DNA of 64,000 bases from Photobacterium phosphoreum (GCF_002954725.1 NZ_MSCQ01000001.1:779857-843856); one strand, 5' to 3'. Counted from the stretch's first letter, positions 20,973-30,659 are shown. The notes: generated by a model from the letters alone, not told the origin. Program-made: numbers and translations.

Positions 20973-21752
20973 ATGGAATTAGGTGTAGATGTACTTGCGA
21001 TTTTATTCTGTGTGGCGTTAGCTGCGGGATTTATTGATGCAATCGCTGGTGGTGGCGGTATGCTTACTGTACCTGCGCTATTGTCGGTGGGTATCCCTCC
21101 GGCTCAAGCATTAGCGACCAATAAATTGCAAAGCTCATTTGGCAGTTTTTCAGCCTCTTGGTATTTTGTCCGTAATGGATTTGTTAACTTAAAACAAATG
21201 AGGCTAGCGATTGCTTGTACATTTGCAGGTTCAGCTATCGGAGCGATATTAGTTCAACATATTGATGCCAGTGTGCTGACAAGCCTTATTCCTATCTTAC
21301 TCGTTTGTATTTCACTGTATTTTTTATTCTCGCCTAATATTGGTGCTGGTGGTGGCACACCTAAGTTATCAGAAGCCGCATTTGCATTTTCTGTTGGTAC
21401 GAGTATCGGTTTTTATGATGGTTTTTTTGGTCCTGGTACGGGCTCATTTTTTACGATTTGTTTTGTTGTTATCGCACAATTAGGCTTAGTTGAAGCAACA
21501 GCGCGGACTAAGATTTTAAATTTTACATCCAATATTGCAGCGTTAATATTATTTATTCTCGCGGGATTACCGATTTGGAAGGTGGGCTTAATTATGGCCG
21601 CTGGTGGTTTTATTGGCGCACGATTAGGCGCACATATTGTGATAAGTAAAGGGCAGCGTTTTATTCGACCAATGGTCGTGGTGATGTCGATGGGAATGGC
21701 CATTAAATTGCTATGGCAACAGCATCCGCAATGGTTTCAATTATGGTTTTAA
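20973..21752 (+). CDS. TSUP (TauE/SafE, YfcA-like) membrane transporter
   Basis: A 259-residue protein with about eight hydrophobic segments. The N-terminal repeat has AGFIDAIAGGGGMLTVPALL (18-37) and the second half has GFYDGFFGPGTGSFF, the paired motifs of the YfcA branch of the sulfite/sulfonate exporter (TSUP) family. Substrates are generally organosulfur anions, but none can be assigned here. Its last 50 bases overlap the 3' end of the convergent LysR gene. The regulator may control it, although they are tail to tail rather than divergent. Confidence 0.87.
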   Translation: MELGVDVLAILFCVALAAGFIDAIAGGGGMLTVPALLSVGIPPAQALATNKLQSSFGSFSASWYFVRNGFVNLKQMRLAIACTFAGSAIGAILVQHIDASVLTSLIPILLVCISLYFLFSPNIGAGGGTPKLSEAAFAFSVGTSIGFYDGFFGPGTGSFFTICFVVIAQLGLVEATARTKILNFTSNIAALILFILAGLPIWKVGLIMAAGGFIGARLGAHIVISKGQRFIRPMVVVMSMGMAIKLLWQQHPQWFQLWF

Positions 21753-22548
21753 CCCGTGGCGATGCGGCATTTTTTGCACGATAAATAACATGTACCGGAC
21801 GAGTAAGTTGGTCTAAAAAATCAAAATGATGACAATAAATAGGATCTATTTTTAAGGCGCTGATAATGGATTCTGGTACTAATGCTGGTGCGACGCCACC
21901 AAGAGCGAGTTGTGCTGCGGCGGTATAGGAATCCATTTCCATTAATGGTGTGATCCCTGCTTTTTGTAAAATAGCAGCTTGATAAAGATTAGATGGATTT
22001 TTAAGATCATTAACTAATAAATATTCAGGTGGCGATTGGAGCGCGGTTGCTGCAACAATACGAAAGCGTTCATCTAATAAATGTTGATAATGCAACCCAT
22101 GATGTGGCGCTAAATAACCAGCACAACAGCCAATAGTTGCTTGTCCTGAACGTACATTCTCAATAATGACAGGGGTATGGTGAGTGGTGATCGTGAAGTT
22201 TTTATCTTTCTGAATATAATGACCAAATGCTTCCCCTAAATAACCAGCAACAAGAGTTTCAGAACAATCTATTTTAATGATGCTGTGATCTTCAATGGTC
22301 TGTTGCTCAAAAATTAACCCACGAAGTTCACTGAAACTTGGACCTACGTTCTCAATTAAAGCGAGTGCGTCTGGTGTGAGTTTGATTAAACGTCCTGATG
22401 GGGATATCAGTTTTTTACCAAGAGTAGATTCAAGTTTAGCAATACGTTTACTGACGGCTGATTGACTAATATAGAGCCGATTGCCTGCACGGCTCATGGT
22501 ACCTTCTTGTGCTAAAACTAATAATGTTTCAATGCCTTCCAATAGCAT
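21703..22548 (-). CDS. LysR-family transcriptional regulator
   Basis: A 281-residue regulator. The N-terminal helix-turn-helix (about 3-62) contains TMSRAGNRLYISQSAVSKRI and KLISPSGRLIKLTPD, typical for LysR. The effector domain starts near residue 90. The 3' end overlaps the TSUP gene by 50 bases on the opposite strand, both frames being intact. A hypothetical gene is divergent from it (22646). The effector and the targets are unknown; the TSUP transporter is the natural candidate target. Confidence 0.9.
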   Translation of the reverse strand: MLLEGIETLLVLAQEGTMSRAGNRLYISQSAVSKRIAKLESTLGKKLISPSGRLIKLTPDALALIENVGPSFSELRGLIFEQQTIEDHSIIKIDCSETLVAGYLGEAFGHYIQKDKNFTITTHHTPVIIENVRSGQATIGCCAGYLAPHHGLHYQHLLDERFRIVAATALQSPPEYLLVNDLKNPSNLYQAAILQKAGITPLMEMDSYTAAAQLALGGVAPALVPESIISALKIDPIYCHHFDFLDQLTRPVHVIYRAKNAASPRVKTIIETIADAVAIAI

Positions 22549-22645
22549 GATCTATTCCTTCTTTGATCGTGTTAACAAATTACCTATCAAATATGTATTA
22601 CTATAAGTGAATGTCTGTTTTTCATTGATAAATAAGGATATTACA

Positions 22646-22975
22646 ATGATAAAATCACCACAATCATTACTCAATATGATTTATACTCTGGATTCACTTT
22701 GTCAACAGTTAAGTGTTTTAAATGACGCTCAGAGTAAAAATGCGACTTCACAAGTTATTACTCAATTAGCGCTATCAGAACAAGAGCAAATTATATTAAT
22801 ACGGCTAAAAGTGGCGACAATTAAACAAGCATTAGAAAGTTCGTTATCTGCTGTTGAGTTACATGATGAGGAAGCGATTAAGCAAGCCTTATTTATCGCA
22901 ATGTATGAGTTAAACCAGCAGACAGTCCCATCTTCATTGATAAAATATCAAGTCGATCCTGTACTCGCAGGATAG
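22646..22975 (+). CDS. Conserved-looking hypothetical helical protein
   Basis: Encodes 109 residues, no family recognised. The ATG at 22646 is preceded by AAGGA (about nine bases), and an in-frame start at 22607 lacks such a site. The protein is hydrophilic and probably all alpha-helical (LALSEQEQIILIRLKVATIKQALESSLSAVE region in the middle), with no signal peptide or cysteine cluster. It is divergent from the LysR gene and ends at a terminator shared with the marR gene. It may be a small regulatory or adaptor protein, but this is not supported by any motif. Confidence 0.6.
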   Translation: MIKSPQSLLNMIYTLDSLCQQLSVLNDAQSKNATSQVITQLALSEQEQIILIRLKVATIKQALESSLSAVELHDEEAIKQALFIAMYELNQQTVPSSLIKYQVDPVLAG

Positions 22976-22993
22976 TTTTAGCGAGAAGGCGGT

Positions 22994-23018
22994 AAAACCG
23001 ACAATAATGTCGGTTTTT
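22994..23018. terminator. Bidirectional terminator between hypothetical gene and marR gene
   Basis: Perfect 10-bp stem (AAAACCGACA with complement, four-base loop) with A run on the left and T run on the right, between two convergent genes. Confidence 0.88.
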
Positions 23019-23028
23019 AACGGCTTTT

Positions 23029-23535
23029 TTATTCGCTTTCGGTGCTCTCTGAATTCGGTTTTTCTTGTTTGGTAATGCTACCAACTTCAAGGATAGGAGC
23101 AACATCAAGGTGCTCAGCGTTCATCATGGTTGAAATACGCTGTACTGAAGAAAGCAGTAGTGATTGTTCCCAATCTTCTAAGTCTTGATATTGGGAGATA
23201 AAGCTGTCTTGTAATGGCATTGGAGCTTTATCCAGTAGAACAAGTCCAGCTTCTGTAAGATGCGCATGCACTTTGCGTTTATCAAGCACACTACGTTGGC
23301 GAACAACCAAGCCGCGTTTTTCTAACCGATCAAGAATCGTCGTGGCTGTTGCTTGACTCATATTAGTGTTGTTAGACAGTTGACGAATAGTAATCTCGCC
23401 TGATCCACGAATTGCACGCATTAATACCAATTGTGGACCTGTGAGACCTGCACTTTTATTCAATTTTCTAGAATGTAGATCAATTGCCCGAATAATTTGT
23501 CTTAGAGCAATAAGTACTTCTTCGTGCCTATCCAT
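23029..23535 (-). CDS. MarR-family transcriptional regulator
   Basis: A 168-residue protein with a MarR winged helix: dimerisation helix at the start (EEVLIALRQIIRAIDLHSRKL), HTH near residues 50-85 (ITIRQLSNNTNMSQATATTILDRLEKRGLV) and the wing with DKRKVHAHLTEAG. The C-terminal 30 residues are Glu/Ser-rich. It faces the imelysin locus divergently (286 bases between starts), which makes that locus a possible target, but the region is long enough for independent promoters. Confidence 0.92.
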   Translation of the reverse strand: MDRHEEVLIALRQIIRAIDLHSRKLNKSAGLTGPQLVLMRAIRGSGEITIRQLSNNTNMSQATATTILDRLEKRGLVVRQRSVLDKRKVHAHLTEAGLVLLDKAPMPLQDSFISQYQDLEDWEQSLLLSSVQRISTMMNAEHLDVAPILEVGSITKQEKPNSESTESE

Positions 23536-23745
23536 CTAACTCTCCCAATTAAATTTGTCCGTAATAACCATATAAAATCATCATGATATATAGGGTATTT
23601 TCATGCTGAGAGTATACAAGAATTATTACCTTTTCATTGGTGTTTATCAGTATCTAATTAATTTTTTATAGATAAATGTAATTATACGCCATTAAATTTA
23701 TGCCGAAGTGTTTCAAAAATGTATTTATTATGTATCATGCTTGAA

Positions 23746-23760
23746 TAGAAATAATTATCA
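23746..23760. promoter_or_regulatory. Candidate Fur box upstream of imelysin locus
   Basis: Matches 11 of the 14 specified bases of the 7-1-7 Fur consensus TGATAATNATTATCA, 60 bases before the ATG of the first imelysin gene. The right half is perfect. The known iron regulation of related imelysin genes supports it. Confidence 0.5.
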
Positions 23761-23820
23761 GTTACATTATCGTTTTGATGGTTATCTGGAACAGTCATGT
23801 ATTTACAAGGATGATACTTA

Positions 23821-25074
23821 ATGAAAAATCGCCTCCCTCATTACACTATTGCTGCTGCAATAGCATCATTGCCGTTGATGGCACAAGCAACCACGAAAGC
23901 AGAGGTTGTCACCCATTATGCTGATCTTGCTCATAGTGTTTACAGTGATGCGTTAGTAACAGCACAAACATTAGATAAAACCATTGCAGCAATGATTGCT
24001 AACCCTTCACCGCAAACATTAACAGCTGCTCGCGTCGCATGGAAAGCGGCACGAGTGCCTTATCAGCAGTCAGAAGTCTTTCGGTTTGGTAATGGCGTTG
24101 TTGATGATTGGGAGGGACAATTAAATGCTTGGCCATTAGATGAAGGCTTAATTGATTATGTTGCAGGTGATTATCAACATGAACTCGGTAATGATGGTGC
24201 TAAGGCAAATATTATTGCAAGCAAGAAGCTTCAAGTAGGTAACAAAGAAATTGATGTGACCAAGATTACACCGCAATTGATTGCCGGACTTAATGAACTT
24301 GGTGGGTCTGAAGCGAATGTTGCATCGGGTTATCATGCCATTGAGTTTTTGCTGTGGGGACAAGATTTACAAGGTACAGCTGCAGGAGATGGTGATCGTC
24401 AGTTTACTGATTTCGTTAAAGGTACGGCATGTACCCATGGCAATTGTGACCGTCGTGCAGATTACTTAGCGGCAAGTGCGCAATTATTGATCAATGATCT
24501 GCAATGGATGGAAAAACAATGGTCAGCCACTGAGGCTAATAATTACCGCGCTGAATTACTGGCAGAGCCTGCAGATAATGGCTTGCGTAAGATGTTATTT
24601 GGTATGGGTTCATTATCTTTAGGTGAATTAGCTGGTGAGCGAATGAAAGTGGCGCTAGAAGCAAACTCTCCAGAAGATGAACATGATTGTTTTTCTGATA
24701 ATACTCATAACTCACATTATTATAACGAACAGGGTATTTATAACGTTTATACCGGCAGTTACCAACGTGTAAATGGTGATGTGCTACAAGGACCGAGTAT
24801 TAATGATTTAGTGGCTAAAAAAGATGCTAAATCTGCCGCTGAAATTAAAGCACAATTTGAAACAGCACGAACGCAGGTTTATACCTTAGTAGAAGCTGCT
24901 GAAAACAACAATCAGCACTTTGATCAACTGATTGCAGCGGGCAATAAAGCGGGTAATACGTTAGTTAATCAGTCAATTTCAGCCTTAGTCCAACAAACAG
25001 TTGCGATTGAACAAGCGGCTAAAATCATTGGTGTCAGTAATTTAAATCCAGACACTGCTGATCATCAGTTTTGA
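23821..25074 (+). CDS. Imelysin-family protein (IrpA/IcmP-like)
   Basis: A 417-residue exported protein, with a signal peptide of about 23 residues ending in AQA. The imelysin (peptidase M75) domain includes VVDDWEGQLNAWPLDEG and the GYHAIEFLLWGQD segment with the HxxE pair H172/E175 that marks the metal-binding site. Relatives are the Pseudomonas insulin-cleaving protein IcmP (PA4370) and cyanobacterial IrpA, both tied to iron. It starts a four-gene cluster with a di-haem protein, a second imelysin lipoprotein and a DUF1513 protein; this order matches P. aeruginosa PA4370-PA4373 as I recall it. A role in iron uptake is likely, and protease activity is doubtful. Confidence 0.9.
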   Translation: MKNRLPHYTIAAAIASLPLMAQATTKAEVVTHYADLAHSVYSDALVTAQTLDKTIAAMIANPSPQTLTAARVAWKAARVPYQQSEVFRFGNGVVDDWEGQLNAWPLDEGLIDYVAGDYQHELGNDGAKANIIASKKLQVGNKEIDVTKITPQLIAGLNELGGSEANVASGYHAIEFLLWGQDLQGTAAGDGDRQFTDFVKGTACTHGNCDRRADYLAASAQLLINDLQWMEKQWSATEANNYRAELLAEPADNGLRKMLFGMGSLSLGELAGERMKVALEANSPEDEHDCFSDNTHNSHYYNEQGIYNVYTGSYQRVNGDVLQGPSINDLVAKKDAKSAAEIKAQFETARTQVYTLVEAAENNNQHFDQLIAAGNKAGNTLVNQSISALVQQTVAIEQAAKIIGVSNLNPDTADHQF

Positions 25075-25162
25075 GTTTGACGATTTGAGATAACTGTATA
25101 CAACGTTACGTGTGTTGTGCACGTAACGTTATTCCCCTTACTGAATATGACGAGTGTGAGCA

Positions 25163-26602
25163 ATGAAGTTTCTGCTAGCCTCTGCTGCTTTTTTTCTGGG
25201 TTTATGGTCGATATTGGTTAGCGCTAATAATAATCAACAGCCAACTACTAAGATCACATACTCACCCCAGCAATTACAACAATTAAAATCAGGCGGTAAT
25301 ACTACTACCGCTAAAACAGGAGCTAATGCTTTTTCATTACCCGCCACTAATCTACCGTTGTCAAAACGCTTGGATTTTAGTGTTGGTAACAGTTTTTTTC
25401 GTAATCCTTGGGTTCAAGCTCCTGCAACAACGGATGCTCGTGATGGATTAGGCCCATTATTTAATACAAATGGTTGTCAAAATTGCCATATTAAAGATGG
25501 ACGAGGTCATCCTCCTGAAAACAATGACACTAATGCCGTATCAATGTTAGTGCGTTTAAGTGTGCCCGCTATCACTCCTCAACAAAAACAGCAATTGATC
25601 ATGTCAGGCGTGATTGGAGAGCCAACTTATGGCGATCAATTGCAAGATTTTTCATTACCTGGAACCAAACCTGAAGGACAAATTGTACTTTCTTATAAAG
25701 AACATGCAGTAACATTTACTGATGGTGAAGTTGTTATGTTACGCACCCCAAAATTGAGTATTAATCAGCTTAATTATGGTGCAATGGCAACCGATGTGAT
25801 GTTGTCAGCACGTATTGCGCCACCGATGATTGGCCTAGGGCTATTAGAACAAATTCCTGAATCAACATTGGTTGAGTTTGCACAATTACAGCAGCATCAA
25901 AACCAAGGTGTATCTGGAAAGTTAAACCGAGTCTGGGATGTGCGGCTGCAACAAACGGTTGTGGGGCGTTTTGGTTGGAAAGCCGGTCAGCCGAATTTAA
26001 TGCAACAAAATGCGGCTGCCTTTAATGGCGATGTAGGTCTAACCAGTCGTTTGTTTTTACGAGAAAATTGCAGTGATAATCAGTCGGTATGTGCACAGAT
26101 GCCAAATGGTGGTGAGCATGAAGCCAGTGATGATGTATTGCGGTTTGTGGAGTTTTATTCACGGCATTTAGCGGTTCCAGCACGGAGAAATATTGTTGAT
26201 CCTGAGGTGATGAAAGGTGAGCAGTTGTTTAATTATGCAGGTTGTGATAGTTGCCATCGTAGTCAAATAAAAACCGCTAAAAACCTTGATTTACCTGCGC
26301 TTTCTGAGCAAATGATTAACCCTTATACCGATTTGTTATTACATGATATGGGAGAGGGTTTAGCAGATAACCGACCTGAATTTTTAGCCAGTGGTCAAGA
26401 GTGGCGCACCGCACCTTTATGGGGCCTTGGATATACCGAAGAAGTCAATGGTCATACTAACTTTTTACATGATGGTCGTGCACGTACGATCATAGAAGCA
26501 GTGTTATGGCATGGCGGGGAAGCGCAACACAGTCGTGATGTCGTTTTGACGTTTACACAACCACAACGGCAGCAACTGCTTGCCTTTTTGAATTCTCTAT
26601 AG
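25163..26602 (+). CDS. Di-haem oxidoreductase family (DUF1111) protein
   Basis: A 479-residue exported cytochrome-like protein. A hydrophobic signal occupies about residues 1-21. Two haem c sites CXXCH are found at C105-H109 and C361-H365, the second in the family context NYAGCDSCH. The family is annotated as di-haem or thiol oxidoreductase and often travels with imelysin proteins. The 3' end is 10 bases from the next gene, so the two are co-transcribed. A redox role in periplasmic iron handling is an inference from neighbourhood; the substrate is unknown. Confidence 0.9.
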   Translation: MKFLLASAAFFLGLWSILVSANNNQQPTTKITYSPQQLQQLKSGGNTTTAKTGANAFSLPATNLPLSKRLDFSVGNSFFRNPWVQAPATTDARDGLGPLFNTNGCQNCHIKDGRGHPPENNDTNAVSMLVRLSVPAITPQQKQQLIMSGVIGEPTYGDQLQDFSLPGTKPEGQIVLSYKEHAVTFTDGEVVMLRTPKLSINQLNYGAMATDVMLSARIAPPMIGLGLLEQIPESTLVEFAQLQQHQNQGVSGKLNRVWDVRLQQTVVGRFGWKAGQPNLMQQNAAAFNGDVGLTSRLFLRENCSDNQSVCAQMPNGGEHEASDDVLRFVEFYSRHLAVPARRNIVDPEVMKGEQLFNYAGCDSCHRSQIKTAKNLDLPALSEQMINPYTDLLLHDMGEGLADNRPEFLASGQEWRTAPLWGLGYTEEVNGHTNFLHDGRARTIIEAVLWHGGEAQHSRDVVLTFTQPQRQQLLAFLNSL

Positions 26603-26612
26603 GAATAAAACC

Positions 26613-27653
26613 GTGAAGATAACGTATAAAAAGAGGATTGCACCGTTATTGCTGGTGGCGATGATGGTCAGTGGTTGTGATTCTCAAACACGATCAGATA
26701 GCTATATGACGGCAACAGCGGCACTTGATAATGTACATCAATTATCATTGTCAGCAGCAGAGTTATTTGCCCAACAAACACAACAATTACAGCAACAAAC
26801 ACAGCTATTATGTCGGCAATTTAGTGAACAGCAATTAACGTTAACTCGCCAGGTGTGGCAGCAAACCATGAAGACATGGATGGCGTTACAGGGGCGAGAA
26901 AAAGGCAGTGAAGCAGCATTAGCATTGAGCTGGGATATTCAATTTTGGCCAGATAAGAAAAATACCACAGGGTATAAATTACGCCAGTTGATTAAACAGA
27001 ATAAGCAGTGGCAACCAAGTGAATTAGCGCAGCAAAGTGTTGCTGTTCAAGGATTGGGGGCTGTGGAGTGGTTTTTATATCAACAGCCTCAGTATTTGAA
27101 AAACGATAATGAGTGTCAATTAGCAGTGGCTATAACGACACATTTAGCCACAACTGGGCAGACATTGGCACTGGCATGGCTACAAAATCCATGGCAGTCA
27201 TTATCGAACTCATTAGCGTTAGCGGAATATTTGGCTGCGATAAATAACCAGCTTGATTACACCATCAAAAAGTTGGTTAAACCGATGGGTAAACCAGGAC
27301 ACCCTAAACCTTATCAGGCAGAAGCGTGGCGTTCACAAACTTCATTAGCGAATCTAAAAGCAAGCATTGAATCTTTACAAGCGTTGTATTTAGCCAATGG
27401 TGCTGGATTAGATGCATTGCTGCGTGATCAAGGTTATCAAGCAACGGCGCAACGAATACAGCAACGATTTACATTACTGTTAGCTGATTGGCCGACATCA
27501 TCAAGTATGGTGAGCTTATTAAAGACGAAACAAGGGTATCGTGAGTTAATTAATATTTTTAATGGTTTAGAATATATTCAACTTGCCCTTCACGATGATG
27601 TTGCACGCCAATTAGGTATTGTTATGGGGTTTAATGCTACTGATGGTGACTGA
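26613..27653 (+). CDS. Second imelysin-family lipoprotein
   Basis: A 346-residue protein starting with GTG. The signal ends at a lipobox (MMVSGC), so it is probably a lipoprotein. The imelysin domain is recognisable by AALALSWDIQFWPD and VQGLGAVEWFLYQQ. At the position where the first imelysin has HxxE, this one has G149 and E152: the histidine is missing, so the metal site differs. This is the second imelysin in the locus and is Gln-rich. It overlaps the DUF1513 gene by 20 bases (counting from the ATG at 27634). Confidence 0.85.
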   Translation: MKITYKKRIAPLLLVAMMVSGCDSQTRSDSYMTATAALDNVHQLSLSAAELFAQQTQQLQQQTQLLCRQFSEQQLTLTRQVWQQTMKTWMALQGREKGSEAALALSWDIQFWPDKKNTTGYKLRQLIKQNKQWQPSELAQQSVAVQGLGAVEWFLYQQPQYLKNDNECQLAVAITTHLATTGQTLALAWLQNPWQSLSNSLALAEYLAAINNQLDYTIKKLVKPMGKPGHPKPYQAEAWRSQTSLANLKASIESLQALYLANGAGLDALLRDQGYQATAQRIQQRFTLLLADWPTSSSMVSLLKTKQGYRELINIFNGLEYIQLALHDDVARQLGIVMGFNATDGD

Positions 27654-28746
27654 TCTTACTCGGCGTAAGCTACTCAATTATGCATTATCTTCCACAGCAT
27701 TATTACCGTTGACTGTGCTTTCTGGCTGCAATGATGTTCGTAAACTACATTCAGATCCGGCATTGATAGGGTGTTGCCGTACGTCAAAGGGACACTTTGC
27801 TGTAGCAGTGATTGATAATCATGGCGAGTTACTCCATCAATTCCCATTACCAGCGAGAGGGCATGGGATTGCATTACAACCTAGTGGTACATTAGCGGCT
27901 ATTTTTTCCCGTCGGCCGGGGCAATATATCCAAATTGTTGATTATAAAACTGGCGCGATATGGAGCCTTCGTGCTGCTGATCCTCATCGTTATTTTTATG
28001 GGCATGGCGTGTTTTCTGCTGATGGGCGCTATCTATATGCCACAGAAGGTGAGGCATTGACAAGCCGTGGCATTATTGGTGTATATGAACTCAGTAACGG
28101 TTTACCTAAAGTGGCTGAGTTTAGTGGTGTCGGTATCGGACCACATCAAATGATCAGTGTTGATGAACATACCTTAGCCGTTGCTGTTGGCGGTATTCAT
28201 ACGCTTGGTCGAGTCCCACAAAATCTATCCTCGATGCAGTCTGCATTACTTTATATCGATAAACAAACCGGTGAGATTATCGATCACGCGGAATTAGCCA
28301 ATAAACATTTAAGTATTCGCCATTTAGATGTTACCGCTGATGGTGCAGTTATTTGTGGTCAACAATACAAATCTCAAACAGATGTAATAGTGCCACTTAT
28401 GGCGACGCATAGGCGTAATCAATCATTGCAACCTTTATTTGCTGAAGATGAACAATGGCAAAGATTTAATCACTATATATCCAGTGTCGTGACTTTAGAT
28501 GATTATGTATTAGCAACATCACCACGCGGTAATTGCTATGGTATTTGGAATAGTAACAGCCGTGAGTTGCTTGAGATAAAGCCACTGGCAGATGTATCAG
28601 GTGCTGCTGTTACTAATAAGCAGTGGGTACTCAATTCAGGCAGTGGCAGTATTGCTTATGTCTCTGTTACTAGGCAATCAAAACGTAATCAAACGTCTAT
28701 TATTTGGGATAATCATTGGTGCTCGATACCAGCCATTAAAATATAA
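27634..28746 (+). CDS. DUF1513 exported protein
   Basis: About 370 residues. The N-terminus (DLTRRKLLNYALSSTALLP followed by LTVLSGC) carries a Tat-like RR motif and a lipobox-like cysteine, so export, possibly as a lipoprotein, is likely. The body has repeated beta-strand segments (GHGIALQPSGTLAAIFSRRPGQ; GHGVFSADGRYLYATEGE), consistent with a beta-propeller, as known for DUF1513. ATG 27634 was chosen for its GGGG-containing upstream sequence; ATG 27643 is also possible. It is the last gene of the imelysin cluster, overlapping the previous gene, and its biochemical role is unknown. Confidence 0.82.
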   Translation: MLLMVTDLTRRKLLNYALSSTALLPLTVLSGCNDVRKLHSDPALIGCCRTSKGHFAVAVIDNHGELLHQFPLPARGHGIALQPSGTLAAIFSRRPGQYIQIVDYKTGAIWSLRAADPHRYFYGHGVFSADGRYLYATEGEALTSRGIIGVYELSNGLPKVAEFSGVGIGPHQMISVDEHTLAVAVGGIHTLGRVPQNLSSMQSALLYIDKQTGEIIDHAELANKHLSIRHLDVTADGAVICGQQYKSQTDVIVPLMATHRRNQSLQPLFAEDEQWQRFNHYISSVVTLDDYVLATSPRGNCYGIWNSNSRELLEIKPLADVSGAAVTNKQWVLNSGSGSIAYVSVTRQSKRNQTSIIWDNHWCSIPAIKI

Positions 28747-28952
28747 AAACGTAAGGTAATGTGATTGGAACAATAATAGAGAAAATATTATAAGCGATCC
28801 TGTAATTATATATCTGTCGTTAAAAGAGCTAATTATCTTAAATGTTGACTAATAGTTGTACTTATAAGATTTTTTAATATTCTCTTATTCTACATTTAAT
28901 CATCAAATGAATTTTCATTTGTGATGTTAAAAATGGGTGACGGAGGTATTTA

Positions 28953-30659
28953 ATGCCAGTAGTTAAAGATGCTTTGTTAATTGTCATCGTGATATTTGTC
29001 AGCTTTTTTTGGCAAATATCTTGTGCTTATTCTCAGTCTATTGTTAATGATCATAAAGAGCGGTCTTTAGATAAGGGTAATAGTTCATTTTTGGCGATTG
29101 ATCGGTCAAGAAATATGCTGAGTCATGCTCAAAAATGGATATCGGATGCCAATGCCAATATAACGCAGCTTAAATATCCCACAACGTTAGTCGAGCTATA
29201 TTCGTCAATAGGATTCAGCCAATTTTGGGAAAACGACCGAACAATTCAGGATTTTATTAATCAATTACGTATCATTAGTTTATCTCAAACCAATAAAGAA
29301 CTAACAGCAAGGTATCATTTACTTATTCAATTACAACCTCAACAAAACTGGCAACAATATGATGTTGTTGCAACAGATACTTTATTAATATATCTCAGTT
29401 TTATTGAGCAATTACAGGGTAAGGGAAAAATGTGGTTATTTGGTGAAAAGGTACCCTCACAATTACCGACCCCAAGCCAAGTTTCCATTGAAGATATTCT
29501 GATGAATTATGAAAATAATCAATTTAATCAATTCATTGTTAGCTTAAAACCGCAACTCTCTGGATATAATCAATTAGTTGCCTCAATTAATCGACTTGAA
29601 TCTCATCCGACATTACGTTGGCCTGTGTTTTCATTTCATGGAAAAGTGGGCCCAGGAAGTAAGATTAAATACATGCCGAGCTTGATAACGGTACTTGAGC
29701 GTTTAGGGGATTTATCGCCGCTTGAGGCTAAGCATTATCAACAGCAATATAAGTCACTTTATACCGGCCGTCTTGTATTGGCAGTAAAACGCTTTCAATC
29801 TCGTCATGGTTTACAAAATGATGGCATTATTGGAACACAAACCCAGAAATGGCTGGCATTAAACGTTAAGCAGCGGGTACGGTTGTTAGCATTAAATGCA
29901 CAGCGATTACGATTATGGTCGACACGTATTTATACGGGGATTGTGGTTAATATACCTAATTATTATATGAACTTATGGCTTGATGGACGTTGGGTAATGA
30001 ACAGTAAAGTGATTGTGGGACGACCATCCCGACAAACACCAATCTTTAATTCAAAAGTTAATTCTGTGGTATTTAATCCATATTGGAATGTGCCTACTTC
30101 CATTACGAAAAGAGATATATTACCTAAGGTAAGGCGCAGTCGCAGTTATTTAAGACGACATAATTATGAAGTTATTCGTAGTTGGGGTAGTTCTGAAAAA
30201 ATAAATATTAATTCAATTCCTTATAATTTATTAGCCTCCAGTAAATTCCCATACCGATTACGTCAAAAACCGGGTAAAAAAAATGCACTAGGTTTATATA
30301 AATTTAATATTCCTAACAATCAGGCTATTTACTTACATGACACATCATACCCAGTATTATTTAATAAGCATGAACGTGCACTGAGTTCTGGTTGTGTGCG
30401 TGTACTTGAGTCTAAGTCACTTGCGTTAGCATTATTGCAATATTCAGGGAAAAGCAAATCGCAATTTAAGTTGTATTCTAGGAGCAAAAAAACACGAACA
30501 ATTAGACTTAATAAGAGTAAAAAAGTTCCAGTGGAAATTATTTATCAAACAGCGTGGATTAATGATGAAGGTGCAGTTAATTACCGGTTTGATATTTATG
30601 ATTATGATAAAGATCCCCAAAATAGGAAGTCATTAATCTCTGCTTACAATAATAATTGA
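28953..30659 (+). CDS. ldtD: LdtD (YcbB), L,D-transpeptidase
   Basis: Forms 3-3 cross-links between meso-DAP residues of peptidoglycan in the periplasm. The 568-residue protein has an N-terminal signal/anchor (about 7-25), an LdtD scaffold domain, a peptidoglycan-binding segment (AVKRFQSRHGLQNDGIIG near residue 275) and the YkuD catalytic domain with HDTSYP and the SGCVR motif, whose nucleophile is C481. GGAGGT lies seven bases before the ATG. E. coli ldtD directly follows mukB; here it is separated by the inserted block but still precedes mepK and gloC. Confidence 0.93.
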   Translation: MPVVKDALLIVIVIFVSFFWQISCAYSQSIVNDHKERSLDKGNSSFLAIDRSRNMLSHAQKWISDANANITQLKYPTTLVELYSSIGFSQFWENDRTIQDFINQLRIISLSQTNKELTARYHLLIQLQPQQNWQQYDVVATDTLLIYLSFIEQLQGKGKMWLFGEKVPSQLPTPSQVSIEDILMNYENNQFNQFIVSLKPQLSGYNQLVASINRLESHPTLRWPVFSFHGKVGPGSKIKYMPSLITVLERLGDLSPLEAKHYQQQYKSLYTGRLVLAVKRFQSRHGLQNDGIIGTQTQKWLALNVKQRVRLLALNAQRLRLWSTRIYTGIVVNIPNYYMNLWLDGRWVMNSKVIVGRPSRQTPIFNSKVNSVVFNPYWNVPTSITKRDILPKVRRSRSYLRRHNYEVIRSWGSSEKININSIPYNLLASSKFPYRLRQKPGKKNALGLYKFNIPNNQAIYLHDTSYPVLFNKHERALSSGCVRVLESKSLALALLQYSGKSKSQFKLYSRSKKTRTIRLNKSKKVPVEIIYQTAWINDEGAVNYRFDIYDYDKDPQNRKSLISAYNNN

